64,000 nt of DNA from Rotaria macrura. Taxonomy: Eukaryota > Rotifera > Eurotatoria > Philodinida > Philodinidae. The notes below the pieces were generated by a model that made no database searches, was not told the origin of the DNA, and was given only the letters and a program-made list of their open reading frames with translations. Positions 38,317-51,250 of the stretch are shown piece by piece (the first letter of the stretch is position 1; each line of letters opens with the position of its first letter). The stretch covers positions 1 through 64,000 of the forward strand of contig OENT01000035.1 in the NCBI GenBank assembly GCA_900239685.1. Direction: 5' to 3'. The translations under genes and the position numbers were made by a program.

Positions 38317-39338
38317 TAAATATTTGATTTTAATTTTATTTATGCGTGTAATACAGTAGTTTGTTCAATCCGTTGAAAGAAGAATAAAGGAAAAGAAAAA
38401 GATTTCTTCAAACCGACCAGTCATAATAAAAGAGAACAAAGCGTGATTCAAATACTAATTTATTGGTTATTCGATTAGGTCCATTCTCCTCTCTCATATC
38501 CTTTTCTAGTTATTAACAGATATTAGAAATATTTTTCAGAAATCATATCGAATAGAAATCATGAATCAGAGATATGTTCATAATTCGTCGTAGATGACAC
38601 TACTGAATACTATCTAAGAAATGTACTATACTTCGTCATCTGTATAGATAGATGTCAGTCTCACAGCAACCCTCTATCAACTGTCGACTCATTTTTGCAA
38701 GAAAGTTCAATATCATTGATTCGATCGATCACACTTATTAGTGCATAGAGAGGGAAGGCTGTGGTGGTTTTAGGTGACGTATCTAGACAATGCCCATCTT
38801 CGCTCATACCGAATAAGAAGAAGGAATCATGTTGATTCATAGGTAGGAAAATTTTGGAAAGTAATCACGATGGCTGGGAGTCAACTCTGTCGACGGGAAA
38901 TTTTTCGATATGAAACTAGGTTCTGTTCACTCCAATCCATATCAAAAGGTACCATTCGTTACGACTCCTATTTTATATAATATTAAAACAGTACACAGAC
39001 GGGAATGTCCAATGATGATATGGCATCAAAAACCTCGCTGTATCCAATATCTTGCGTAAAAACTATCCACAATGGAAAAAATGCAGACAAGCATGCGAAT
39101 AGCCATATTCGATGGAATTGAAAACTACAGTATATGATTTATATGATGATGCTTAAAAAACTGAAACGTATTAGCCCATATCTTTAAAGGCTCCGCAGTT
39201 TTGACGATTAATCACGATTTACCAGACCGATTAATCGGTCGATGAATTGCGATTAAAACGTCAATTTCGCTGCGATTTTGAGGGCATGATTGAACGACTA
39301 GAAAATATATTAACTGGAAATAAATGGCTAACTCAACT
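38317..39338. other. Upstream region of UBC9
   Basis: About 1 kb without a recognised gene; presumably includes the UBC9 promoter. No clear element seen. Confidence 0.4.
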
Positions 39339-39346
39339 ATATCGAT

Positions 39347-39713
39347 CAGGCATGCACCAAATCCTGTTTTCAAGTAATAAAGATGACTCATTTTCGATGT
39401 GAAGAATAGTCAGCTCTTGTCAAATCTTCGGGTGCTATCTACTCAAGCCTTATTGCTCTATCTGATACAATATATAGACATGTGTAATCTTCCTTTAAAA
39501 GTTGAAGGTTTTGATATGATTTGACCAAAAAAGGTGAATTCCTGATCAAATCTTGCACATTTTAATGTAAGATTCGACATATCTATATATTATTTCAGAT
39601 AGAGCAATAAGGCTTGAATAGATAGCACCCGAAGATTTGACAAGAGCTGACTATTCTTCACATCGAAAATGAGTCATCTTCATTACTTGAAAACAGGATT
39701 TGGTGCATCCCTA
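39347..39713. mobile_element. hAT-type MITE, CAGGNATGCACC family, copy 1 (367 bp, long inverted arms)
   Basis: The left end CAGGCATGCACCAAATCCTG pairs with the right end CAGGATTTGGTGCATCCCTA, and the match continues inward for well over 100 bp (ACTCATTTTCGATGTGAAGA and its complement; GATAGAGCAATAAGGCTTGA and its complement). A perfect 8-bp duplication ATATCGAT lies at 39339-39346 and 39714-39721. The near-perfect arms suggest recent insertion. There is no coding capacity. Confidence 0.92.
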
Positions 39714-39721
39714 ATATCGAT

Positions 39722-40787
39722 ATCAAGAAATATTCGCGTCATTCATCATTGTCACATTCTTAAATTTCAGAAGTGGAGAAGTCAAAGTATAGGGAAAATT
39801 TAAGACCAAACATAGAGGGCACTACTGTGGCTGTTTTTCTGCCTGGAAGAAAAGTAAATCACTGCCGTTGTTTCTATCATTTCGTCTTAATTAAAGTGAA
39901 TTTTGATATTTATCAGAGATACTTTTCGTCTTCAGAGAAAAAGCAGAATAAATTTAGAAAAATGTGTATTTTCGAAGGTTAACAATGCTTTCGTACCAGA
40001 CTGAAATCTTTTCGAATTACACATCTTTTGTGCTCATAGTTCATTGATTCCTTTCATACGTTTTAAGGATTCCAATTTATTTAATGACGTGTCTATATTC
40101 TATGTAAAGTAGAATGAGAAAATGTTTCTGTACTTTCAAAGAATTTATTACATGTTTCTTTTCAATTCGATGATGTTGCAAATTTCTTATATACATAGAA
40201 CACCTCGAACAACCTTGAAAAGCATATTTATTTTGACGTGTGATAGTTTGTAGAAGACAACTTCCCATGGGTGTTAACTGCTAATTGAAATTCAATAATT
40301 GAAAGGTTGGGATGCGAGAAGCTGAACTTCAAATTTTCAGGCATCGGTTGATATATTCAATCATTCCAGTTTTCAAATTATGGATGTGTGTTTAGCTATG
40401 TAATTATTCATCAATTCAAACTAGCGATCGATCACTCAATCATTCAGTTTCATGCATATCGATAAATCAAAGTATTTAATCAAAACGGATCCCGAATCTT
40501 AAGTTTGCTATATGTCTCGCATACTAAAATATGTTCGAAGTAATTTGTAACGACGTAAAAAATGAGTAACTAAAAGTCGTAACCACTTATAGAATATTCT
40601 TTGAAGTGACATCGAAATTCAGTTTTCAATACCCCTGGTGATTGAAAGAAATTTTCACTGGAGAAGTTACACAGTCGACTTTTGAACTTAGTCAGGTTTA
40701 TTGTGCTAGTTTATTGATAGATGACTTTAACGTACAAATGAAAAGTGAACTTATTTTTTATTGAAATCAATCTGCAGTTGACTCTTT
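39722..40787. other. Non-coding spacer between MITEs
   Basis: About 1 kb of AT-rich DNA. Open frames at 39773-39982 (+) and 40077-40268 (-) have no domain support. Confidence 0.4.
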
Positions 40788-41157
40788 ACATAAACAGACA
40801 ATAGTTTGGAAAAACGCGTTTAAACATTCAATCGGGAACGTCGATCGTGAGTCACTAACGCCCATCAAAAAAAACGCAAGAAACACGTTTTCTAAGCAGG
40901 ATTTTCACTTTCTGAGCGTGAAAACGAATTCAAACTCTAACTCTTAGCGTTTAAACGCACAATTATTCGAGGACTTAAATACTGATGCGTTTCAACGCTC
41001 AGAATTAGAGTTTGAATTCGTTTTCACGTTTGGAAAGTGAAAATTCTGCGTAAAAAATGCATTTCTTACGTTTTATTAATGAGCGTTAGTGGCTCACAAT
41101 CCCGGTTCCCGATTCAATATTTAAACACGTTTTTCCAAATGTTTGTCTGCTTGGGTA
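40788..41157. mobile_element. MITE, CAGACAAACATTTGG family, long copy (370 bp)
   Basis: The right end (CCAAATGTTTGTCTGCTTGG) and left end (AACAGACAATAGTTTGGAAA) are inverted and match the short copy at 19519-19622. Inside, a second nested palindrome uses GAAAACGAATTCAAACTCTA near 40919 and its complement near 41005. The open frame at 41037-41234 runs out of the element and is not a gene. Confidence 0.78.
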
Positions 41158-41353
41158 TGGAATCAAATGTGGTAACACAATTTTACGAACAATGCATGTG
41201 TAGCAACAAGTGTTGTATCTTCACATGGAGTTAAAAAATGATTATGCTAAGTGATGCACGAATGAATATCCATGTTGTGTCATGACATTGCGATGCTCAG
41301 TTGAAATTATCGATTGAAAGTTCCATGAAATCTCAAGTCGTATTTTCTTCCAC

Positions 41354-42205
41354 TTAAGGCCCCCAACCATCAAAAAAAGTCGATTTGCGTCAAAATAGTG
41401 AAAATTGAGATAACACCATGAGGTGATAGCCCATGTTCTGCTCTTTCAGAATCACTATACTTTTTTTCCAAAGACCATATTTTGACCAGAAATTTTTAGT
41501 GATCTTTGAGAGGTCCTCTATGTCAAAAACGATTTTTTAAAATTAGGTCTTAGATTACTAATTACTGATTCATTGATTAACAATTAATTAAGCGCTCAGC
41601 GTGTGCAGAATTAAAAGTTACGTGGGACAACTTACGTCAGTTTCCTCAAAAACCGCGTGAAAATTTGCAGAAAATTTTCGAAAAAATGTTTTTATGTTTT
41701 TCTCAAAATCATGTTTTTCCATCCAGGTATTTTGCCTTCAACTATGTTTTTTCGAAAAATTTTTTAAACCATTCGATAGAGCATGCAATGATGCAGGGAA
41801 TCTCCTGCTCCGATTTTTGAAAAAGCTTTTTTTATGCCCAAAAAAGATCGCCTACAATATTCACTTGCAGTTTTTTGGCCTTTCTTCAAGGACTTTGAAT
41901 TGTGGAAACGTTTTGGCTTACAGAATGGACTTTTTTAAAATCAAAGCAGAAGGTGCCCTGCATCATTGCATGCTCTATCGAATGATTAACAAAATTTTTC
42001 GAAAAACCATAGTTGAAGGCAAAATAACTAGGATGGAAAATGGGCCATTTTTAACCAGTGTTCATTTTATAACTTCCTGAAACTTGTATATTTCGGGCTG
42101 AAATTTTTATCGTAGGCTACCCGCTCCAGTCCTAACATATCCTGAAAATTTTAGCCGATTTGGACTTTCTTTGACGAAAATCAACTTTTGAGGGTGGGGC
42201 CTTAA
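41354..42205. mobile_element. TTAA-flanked MITE with GGCCCC ends (852 bp)
   Basis: Begins TTAAGGCCCCCAACCATCAA and ends GAGGGTGGGGCCTTAA. TTAA at each side is the target and duplication of piggyBac-type insertion. Inner inverted pieces are clear: TAGTTGAAGGCAAAAT near 42009 and its complement near 41729. The 128-codon open frame at 41694-42080 spans the hairpin and is not transposase-like. I assign it to piggyBac-like non-autonomous elements with moderate confidence. Confidence 0.7.
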
Positions 42206-44948
42206 CCAAATAGTATTATATGATGATTATCTCTCATGTCATTAAAGAAAAGATTTCCAGTATCCAACAATCAATGATATTGATTGTAATGGTTATGGAA
42301 TTACTTAAGTCTGAATACCTTTATAGGATTCAAGAACTCTCCGTCACAAATAATACAAAAAGTGAAGATTGCTCATAGCTCTGTTGAATGATAAAGCACC
42401 ATCCAAGTAAAATGCTTCCTTGATGGTCATTTATTCGGCTATTAAAAACTCGTCAAATTCGAAGTACGTTCAAGGCAGTCAGCATTTGTAACGTAGAAGC
42501 TGTATCCTTCATAAATCAATGCAATTTTTCAAGCTATACATAGTCACACACGGTTAGATATTTCATCATAAAACAATCGGACACATATATCCTTTATCCT
42601 TTCGCACTCGGCCAATTCCAAAAAGTCTTTTCAGCCGATGAAATATAAAGGTAAAAGAGATGAAGATATTCATCTACCCACCGTTATCACTACAACGTCT
42701 GGGCAAGATGTTACGATTTGATCATTGACGAAACCTTTGCTGTTATACACAAGTCCGGGGGAAAATATATGGAGGATAAATTTCATTCCGCTTCATTCAT
42801 TCATCATTGAATTCTTCTTGAAAACCATGAAATACAAATATTGCATTTTAGCGAGCATCAATTAACTGTCGTGAATAGTATGCATAGAGATAAGATGCGA
42901 AACAACCAATGATGCTACACTTTATATGACTGTCCACTGTATCTAAAGCTGTGGTTCGACTTAGTTTTTCATGTGAGATTTGTGTAGTTGCCATAGTCCG
43001 TTAGATCTCCACTAGCTTTTTACGACGACTTAAAATGAATTACTGCTTAATAGTGTTGATGGCAATCGTGCATCATCACTGCACTATATTTAAATAGAAC
43101 GGTATGGTGTCAGTAGAAACTAATATGAGTGTATTAATGAAAACAGAACATGCGAGTGCAGTCCTTCATATTCTCTAAAAGACTTGGTACCAGGAAATAA
43201 TCGAATAATTGAACTAGGTGTACATCATAAGCATAGACTGACAGAAATGTTGTCCCTGAAACATATATGTTTCATCATAGAGTTCATCCACATAAAACCA
43301 ATTGAGGTTTCTATCAATATGCTAACATTCATTTATATAGTGATGTCAGCGTTTTTCACGTACAATTCAACAGAGAATAGTCAGCCATTAGCTGATAGCC
43401 ATAAGAATGATCAAGATATTTGTATAGAGAGGACATTAGCGAATGTGAAGCTAAAGTTCAGAAGAGTAATCTATGTAATCTAGAGATAGATATTTAGTGT
43501 ATCTGTCTCACCAAAATAGCAAAGCTTTGATTACATTGTTGAAGTAAAAGCAAATGGCAGTAATTTGTTGTCAAGCTCAATTTTCCTGGGAAAATTTATA
43601 GGTAAAACACATCTAAACATGCGAAAGCACGTTGCTGTATAGTTGAAATTCAGTGTTTTCAAAAGTTTGATGATCCAGTGACAATGAACTAGTGTTGTGA
43701 CGCCAATCACACACACCGTCGAAATTCTAATCGTATTTGATATATTCATACACGATGTAACGATCACAGCGTCGATGGTGAGGTTATTTTTATTATTCAT
43801 TGTGTTTTTTTAATGTGTATCTGCCATATTTTCACATAATCTTCCTGCTATTCTAACCATTCAATTAGATTCGAGGATAAAATAATTCATCTTGAACGAA
43901 TTAAAAAACATTATGGTAGTAATGCAATCATCTAACATTCGAATTCGTGTCAATTGAATCTTCAAATCTGCTTTGATAACAATGATAGCTTACTAATTTG
44001 CCAAATCACGATTCAATCATAGGTAGTTGGTGGAAAGATTACCATTGGTTAGACATTGATTCACATCACTGATAGATGATCGATCAGTCACATGCATTTA
44101 CGTGTACAGATATAACTCTACTGACATAAATCTTTGTATGAAGTCAACACTTGTCTTCGTATACCTTTTGAAACATTAACAAAATGTTATAAATTATTGT
44201 TAGCAGATTCAAAAAAGATGTGATTCTCAAGATATTTGCTGAATATTGTAATGTGTAGCCAATTTTGAGAAATAAAATGATATTTATAATAAACTAATGA
44301 ATACATAATATAATTTTAATCATTGAGATAGATTAATTTAAAAAAATCTTAATTAGTTACTAATCGTTAGAAATCAAACTGAAGTTTCTTTAACTATTTC
44401 ACAAACGATGACTACAACTACACTTCATTAAAATCAGATACATTGAAGAACCAAGAAAAAAGATTAGCAAATCCAATTCTTTGCTTACAAATGTTTTAAT
44501 CAGTTGCCATTGCATAGAACAAAGTAGAGCAGTAAATGTCCGTTAATTTTAACACAAGCAAAATATTGATGAAATAAACTGTGCAGTACTCTCTTGAGTC
44601 AGACGGATGATATGAATACCTTCTATAAGCCCAGTATTGAATGGGAAAATAATACGTTAAAGAACAGAATGAAATTCTTTGGTTCGATAATCAGATTCTT
44701 TTCTCGACTTAGACACGAAGTGAATCCGAGTCTGAATTATGTGATTTATTTTTCATCTCTATTATTCAGATTGCATTATCTTTAAATGAACAGCTAACAC
44801 TGAAACGAAAACCCTATGGTTAAAGTGATGATGATGATGATGATTATTTATTCTCTCACAATTTGAAAAAAAAACAAGAGAAATTATATCAATAAGCTAG
44901 GAAAACGAATCAACCATGACTGATGAACACTAACTTATAGTGGTTAGG
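42206..44948. other. 2.7-kb intergenic region
   Basis: No supported gene. A frame at 43320-43483 would start with a signal-peptide-like run (MLTFIYIVMSAFFTYNS) but its remainder matches nothing I know. GATGAT microsatellite at about 44827-44843. Confidence 0.4.
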
Positions 44949-44973
44949 TATATATATATATATATATATATAT
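44949..44973. repeat. (TA)n microsatellite
   Basis: About 12 TA units directly abutting the left end of the inverted-repeat element at 44974; the right end of that element also abuts a TA run. Confidence 0.9.
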
Positions 44974-45890
44974 GTCGTAGGCCAATCTAAGATCCGAGTA
45001 TGGACTAGTCCAATCTAAGATTGGCCTAGCTCAAACTAAGATAAAACTCTCCAATGACACATTGCCGAGCAGCAAACGTCGTTTTTCTACAATCACACTG
45101 CTTATTCTTATGTTTTCCCCTACATGAGCAGCGTTCACCATTAGCAGAACCTCGAACATATGATTTTAATACAGTAATCATCGATATCAGCCATAGACAT
45201 CATCCAACTAAAGATGAACTATATCGTTCATAGGATACGACACTTGAACCTCATCAAAACATTTTGTTGCCCGCCATTGATTGATAACATTATTGACACA
45301 TGCAAGTTTCAGACATTCAGCTGTTTTTGGTGACGAATATGTTGGATAATAAATTTGTATAGATGCCTCTGATAACCCCCTTTTTGTTTGTTTCACAGCA
45401 CTACTGATGTTGTTGTTTAGTGGTATTGTAGTATTTGATTTTTCTCTCATCCAGAATGAAAATGTATTCTTGCAGTTTTCGACACTGATGTACAAGGGTT
45501 TTCATTGCTATTCGTCACATTCTATAACAATAACTAACTCCAAAAAAGTTTCAATCATATCATCCCTATCCATAATTATTGAATTCAATTGCTTGTGTCA
45601 GCACCTCTATGTTTTTCACGAATTACTCTTCATTGGTTTCTTAAGAGCATCACCCTGCATCTGCCTCATGATCTAACAGTTTCTCATACGCCTTCTCCAA
45701 TAGTTGAAAACGTAAAACAAAAATCATTAATATAATCAAGGTCAAATATGTCATTGGAGAGTTTTATCTTAGTTTGAGTTAGGCCAATCTAAGATTGGCG
45801 TAGAAAAAACTTAGATCAAACACACATTCAAAATTGGACTAATCCAAACTCGGATCTCAGAATGGTCTGAATCCGAGATTGACCTACGAC
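44974..45890. mobile_element. TA-flanked inverted-repeat element with degraded ORF (917 bp)
   Basis: Ends GTCGTAGGCCAATCTAAGAT and GAATCCGAGATTGACCTACGAC are inverted. A longer inner inverted match (TTGGCCTAG...CTCAAACTAAGATAAAACTC, CCAATGACA) pairs 45020-45060 with 45740-45790. Both ends adjoin TA runs, consistent with a TA target as in Tc1/mariner-type elements. The minus-strand frame 45495-45208 (95 codons, MYISVENCKN...) and, further downstream in another frame near 45150-45075, a cysteine cluster CxC-x8-CxC-x9-C suggest remnants of a coding sequence. Confidence 0.65.
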
Positions 45891-46078
45891 ATATATATAT
45901 ATTAATGCAGTTAGCAGAGTAGAAAAACAGAAAGGGAAATAATTGATGTGCTGGTATCCAACAGAATAAGAATTTTGGAAACTAGAGTATGATATTCATA
46001 TGTGTTTGATAATATATGTGTTTGAAAAGCATCGTTTCATCATGTCTTTTCGTTTACATAGAAAAAAAAACAACTTAT

Positions 46079-46904
46079 TTATATAGTACAATATCTTAAA
46101 TTGCAGGTAATTGGTGCTGTCATGTAATATATATAATATCCATTACAGTTAGTCACTAGAAGCCAATTCGTATAATAACATAAATCATTTTGGTAATTAA
46201 AACAAACGTAACCAGACATAACACCACCTGCTAGAGATGGATATATGCCACTATACCAACCAGGGCCATCTGTTCCACATGAATTTCTATCAATTGGACA
46301 ACTGGCTAGAATAGATCCACCAGATCCTGTAAAGCGAACCCACGTCGATGAAGCTGAAAATACAGTGTCATCACAAGAAACTGTTGCCGAATAATCTGGA
46401 TTTCGTGTTGGATCAGTAATTGTTGTATAATTCGAACATTGAGCTGGAAGTGGACTTGAAGTTACGGTTGTAGTAATGGCGGTTGTTGGACAAATCGTTG
46501 AGACTGCTTTTCAATTAGAAATGTATGTTTTACCTTGTTAACTATGAGTGAACGAAACTCACTTGTGGTATTTGAACCTTGATTAGCTAAAACAGCAATA
46601 GGTACCACAACAACGATAACTAAGGAAAGAAATATGAGAATACTCAAACCAATCCACAGCATAGATGGCCATTGGCATGTTTTTGGTGGTCTTCAACATT
46701 ATAGTTAAAACTGATCTTCGTTTAGAAAAAAAAGGTCACTACTTACAAAGACGAATGTATTACATTCGTATCAGATTGTGTGACAGTATTATTATTAGAT
46801 AATACTTTATCATTCGATGGTGATAATACTTTTTCTTTCAATGGTGATACTGCATTTACTTTATAACGAGGAATCAGACGATAAGATGGAATTTTCGATG
46901 CCAT
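46079..46904 (-). CDS. Single-pass membrane protein with extracellular D8C-like domain
   Basis: Exons 46904-46747, 46690-46563 and about 46506-46079 give about 237 codons. The N-terminal part (about 60 residues, Ser/Asn/Lys-rich) has no signal peptide and would be cytosolic. A strongly hydrophobic segment (IGLSILIFLSLVIVVVVPIA, about residues 69-88) then acts as signal anchor, giving a type II topology. A short Thr/Ser/Pro linker leads to a cysteine-rich domain with ITDPTRNPDY, CDD, WVRFTGSGG, SCGTDGPGW, GVMSGYVCF and VTNCNGYYIYY followed by RYC. This pattern matches the D8C domain of uromodulin and GP2-like proteins. The ligand is unknown; a surface or mucosal role is inference. The third exon acceptor may be at 46507 or 46504, changing one codon. 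Confidence 0.85.
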
Positions 46905-49900
46905 ATTTTATGAAATTCGTTCTTCCTTCTTTTAACGTAGTTATACTGAGGAACAAAAATGTTTTCATTGATACACTACGTAATCACAAGTAATCGTTAG
47001 TAATTTCTTGTTTTTTTCTTCTCTTTTACATCAAAGCAAAGTCGAATAATAGTTTAAACTACGGGTGACAAAAAACATGTAGGGAATGACGTGATCACTA
47101 GCTTTTATCGATTAGCTGCATGCTGTGCACTATCGAATAAATCTTACCGGCATGTAGCGTATCAAGCATTTATTTGTAGAAGAATACGAGTCACTCTTCA
47201 AAAGTTGGCAATCATACACATTTATTCTTCAATTATGAAAAACTTATAATAAACTCTGTAAAAATAAAAATGAAATGCAAAACTTATTGCTACGTAGATG
47301 TAGTTCGATAGTCTGTTTTCTAGGACTCTCGCCATCGCTATATGATCATTTTCTCATTATAATCGAGACTGTAGATATATTTTTCTAAATCTGAATATAG
47401 CTGTGAATGAGATATTTGGAAACGACAAACAAATTTTTCTACAGTTACAAAGTATGATGATATTCTTTGTCGGCATTCCACGAATGATTGAATAGTATCT
47501 ATTGCTAGCCTATTCTTTGATGATCATCATTATAAGTTCAGCTTGATATAATCTACAAACAAATTTATTTAGTCTGTTATTTGCATTTTCACTAGAGATA
47601 GAACACAGTAGTTCTTGACATAATATAAGTACGATTCTATTTGTCATCAACATATTTAAAGGATTGAATTGAATCTGTCTTTAAGAAAAAAAACTTGTCG
47701 GATTATAAGACAAAATCTCGATAGAAAATTGAGAATAGATGTGTTGGTTAAATTTTTGGAATTATATCACAATGTTTTAATATGATGTCTGTGTATTCTT
47801 GGCAGTGTGTTTGAACCAAGATTAATATTTTAAATTCTTCCGAAATGCAAATAATTTTCATGCCGCATCTTTCAATTATGAACATAATCCAGTGGCTAAG
47901 TAGAAATATATTTCAACAGTTCTGCTGATTAGTATCATTAATCGATCTTTCGAATATTTTTTTTTGTTTGATGATCATAAAATTTATTAGATACTCATCT
48001 GCATGTGCATGATTAAAGTGCTATTATTGATGTAATTTGAGATTCGAATATAAATAAATAGAAAGAACCAACATGTGATTTTTTAATATCTACAACCAGT
48101 TAATATTTATTTTCGTCTACATATACTTGTTTTTGTAAATCTTAACAAACTTCATAGAATATATCAACCTATGTATTTATTTTCTTGTATACTTATTTTA
48201 TCAACTTATACGATTATGTTACGATCGTTATCTATGAATAAGGAAAATATTTCGTGTTGAATTGAACATAGATTTTGAATAGAATTGTGAGAAAATTTCA
48301 TTATCCAATTCATATTCAAGTTCATCAATGCGAATATTAGAATTCTATTCATGTGTCAATGTTAAATTATGAATCCGTTTGTTTGCTTTTCTTTTTTTTT
48401 TCTTGATTTTATACACAATTTTATGAATACTAACTAATGACTATCATAAAAATTATCTGTAAATGGATATCTTTCATTCCAGGACTCTTATAGTTTATCT
48501 TTTGGAAGTATCGAGTGTGTTATTCGAGATGTTTGTTTATGTTATGAAGAGAAAAGATCTTTCGCATTATTGACTCGAATTATTGTGAGTTTATGCTAAA
48601 TTTCCTACGATTAACTCCTCTTTTTCAATGATCTACAAACCGCAGAGTGTCATGTAGGTAATAAATCAAGCATAAAATATGTATTTTCCCTTCGATGCTA
48701 CTTCCTTGTGTTTTGATGTCTTACAGATACGAAGAAAACTTCTGTTGTCCTAATTGCATGAGAAACTTCTCGTTATAGTTTTGTAATGCGTTTTATGACA
48801 ATCGTGTAATTATGAAAGCATACGGCAGCAAATATCGACAGTACGTAGTTTACTTTGTTGATGACTAATAACCGTATTCTCAATGAAACTAAAGAGTTTT
48901 CCGAAATGAAATTGAATCTACATAAGAAACTCATCTTCGAGAGAAAATTATCATAGTCAGATATCATATTCTTCAATAGTTCTCACAAGAAACCATCAAC
49001 AATATTATTGTTGACACGTGTGGAAAAGTGTACGGAAAAGATCTGATCTATTCTTAAATATCATGTAATTACTACGTAAAAGTCAGAATAAAAAACTCAG
49101 TAACATCTTCTTAGTAAGATACAAATAAACAACGATGAAAAGTTTAAACGTTGACGTAGGTGAGCAGAGTTTTATTTTAAGCCCTGTATGAACACATATA
49201 ATCGAGACGATGTTTTGTGAATTTCATAATAGTACATTTATTTTCTATTGGATGTTTGATGTTTGTTCGTAACAATGAAAACCATTACAATGTCAACGTT
49301 TAGCCGATTGAAAAATATGGCGAATATTTCAACTGTGTTAATGATAAAGATATGAATCATGTATTTGGTAGTATAGACAATTGTTTTTATGATTTAATTG
49401 AAACAAAAATCGTCAGTACGTTGATATCAAACCTATTCCAGATAAGGATAGATCAGACAACTTTCTATCGTACATCTATTTTCTGTTATTTGTCTAGATA
49501 GAAAATCGGATAATGATTTCCATATTACTACAACTTTTCAATTTATAGTTATGATTGAGTACATTGTCAGTTGAAAACATTCAATATCTAATATTATTTT
49601 GCATCATTCAATCTTGTCTAATTAATAATCAAAACAAAAACAAAACCTTTCTTGTCTGTCAGCTATAACAACAACAGTGGCAGCTGTAACTGCTACAGCT
49701 ATAATACAATAATCAAAACTATAACAATAACAACAACAACAAGGCATAGATGAATATATCGTTAATGTTATTTTCTGAACAAATCTCATTCATGCTGCAT
49801 ATATATCGTTATGATATTATGATTCTCATACTTGAAATATTTTCGAGCTCAATAGAAATGAAAATAAAAAGTCTGACTGTCAATTTACTATCTGTTCAAC

Positions 49901-51250
49901 ATTCAATTTGTAATTGTAGAATTCAGAAATAGTACTTCGTTATACTTCTCATGTAATTTGAAACTTTTCAGTCAATCATCATTTATCATTGCTTAATACA
50001 CTATGAAACGGTTTCGTTTACTCAAAGCTTCGAGAACATACATTGTTATTTATCTTTCCTTTATTATAGCATTGACATAACTGGATGGTATATAAAAATA
50101 CATCCATCTATAATCAGTCATATCAATTTCGGGTCAGCCTGCCACAGTACATCTAGAAAACAGTTCCACTCATTAGCTAATATGATGAATATTCATTAAA
50201 ATCTTTGCTTTGTCTATGATCTAAAAGCCCACGATCAGTATATATGAACTATAGTTCTATATTTTGTTGATTGAACATCACGAAGTCATATGAACTGATC
50301 AAGATCATGGATTTTGTACAAATAAAAAGATATTGATAAAAAAAACACTATCGATTTTTAAAAATCAGTAGTATGCTGACTTGTATCTATTTTAAGTTGC
50401 TATAATACGACAAAATGTTTTTTTCCAAAAGACTTTTTTGTAGAATTATCTTCTAATAATACTTTCAACTTTGTGACAATACATATATTTCGCTTTGTTA
50501 GATTATATCAAATCAGCAATATTTAATAAAACGACGGAAGTTTCATGTAAATATAATTGATATTCAGTAATTAATCGGCGATAGACAAAAGCAACCTATT
50601 CTTAATTACTCATTTGTCAATACAAATGCACTTAATTGTGTTTTTAAGCATTTGAGATTGGATTTCATTCTTATCGATCATTTATAGTAGTATTCGTATG
50701 ATGTAAATAATAATATAAAAGTCATTGACTGTACATGATGAACTTTCATGAAACAATATATTCAATATGATTTCAAGATTCAAATTCTGTTTGGATCTAT
50801 CGTTCAAAGTAATTTCAACATTTACAGTAATGTGAACGAATAGTCCAACATGATTTTTCTATAATTCATATCTATTCTCTTGCAACAATTTGTTTATTTC
50901 TTTGTCGATCTATGAAATTTTTTCCTAGATAATATAATGCAGATGAATCTCGTTAAAAAAAGATTTCCTTGAATTGCAAAATATGATTATTTAATCAAAC
51001 GAAGATAGTAGACTACATCAAACTTTTTTGAGATTTACTGTAATAGTACATGTAATGAAGAGATCTTATTGTTGAAAAAGAATCGTGTATTTAAGGCAAC
51101 AAAAAAACATTGAGAGATACACAAAAACAATCGGTTGAACTGTAACAGTGATGTATTTGTTTGAGGTATGTGAATGAGTGTAAATGAGCGTAGAACCGAT
51201 TCAGAAACATACATATATGTATCACAGACATGCGCACCATAAAACATTTC
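46905..51250. other. 4.3-kb intergenic region
   Basis: AT-rich with CAACAA-type simple sequence near 49665-49742. No gene or transposon end recognised; frames at 48773-48976 (-), 49750-49932 (+) and 51035-51247 (-) lack support. Confidence 0.45.

Noticed and set aside
41694-42080. 128-codon ORF as a transposase
   Set aside because: It spans both arms of an inverted repeat inside a MITE; the translation shows no catalytic motif.
43184-43483. Secreted peptide gene
   Set aside because: A hydrophobic start is present at 43320 but nothing else supports it; no cleavage motif or homology recognised.
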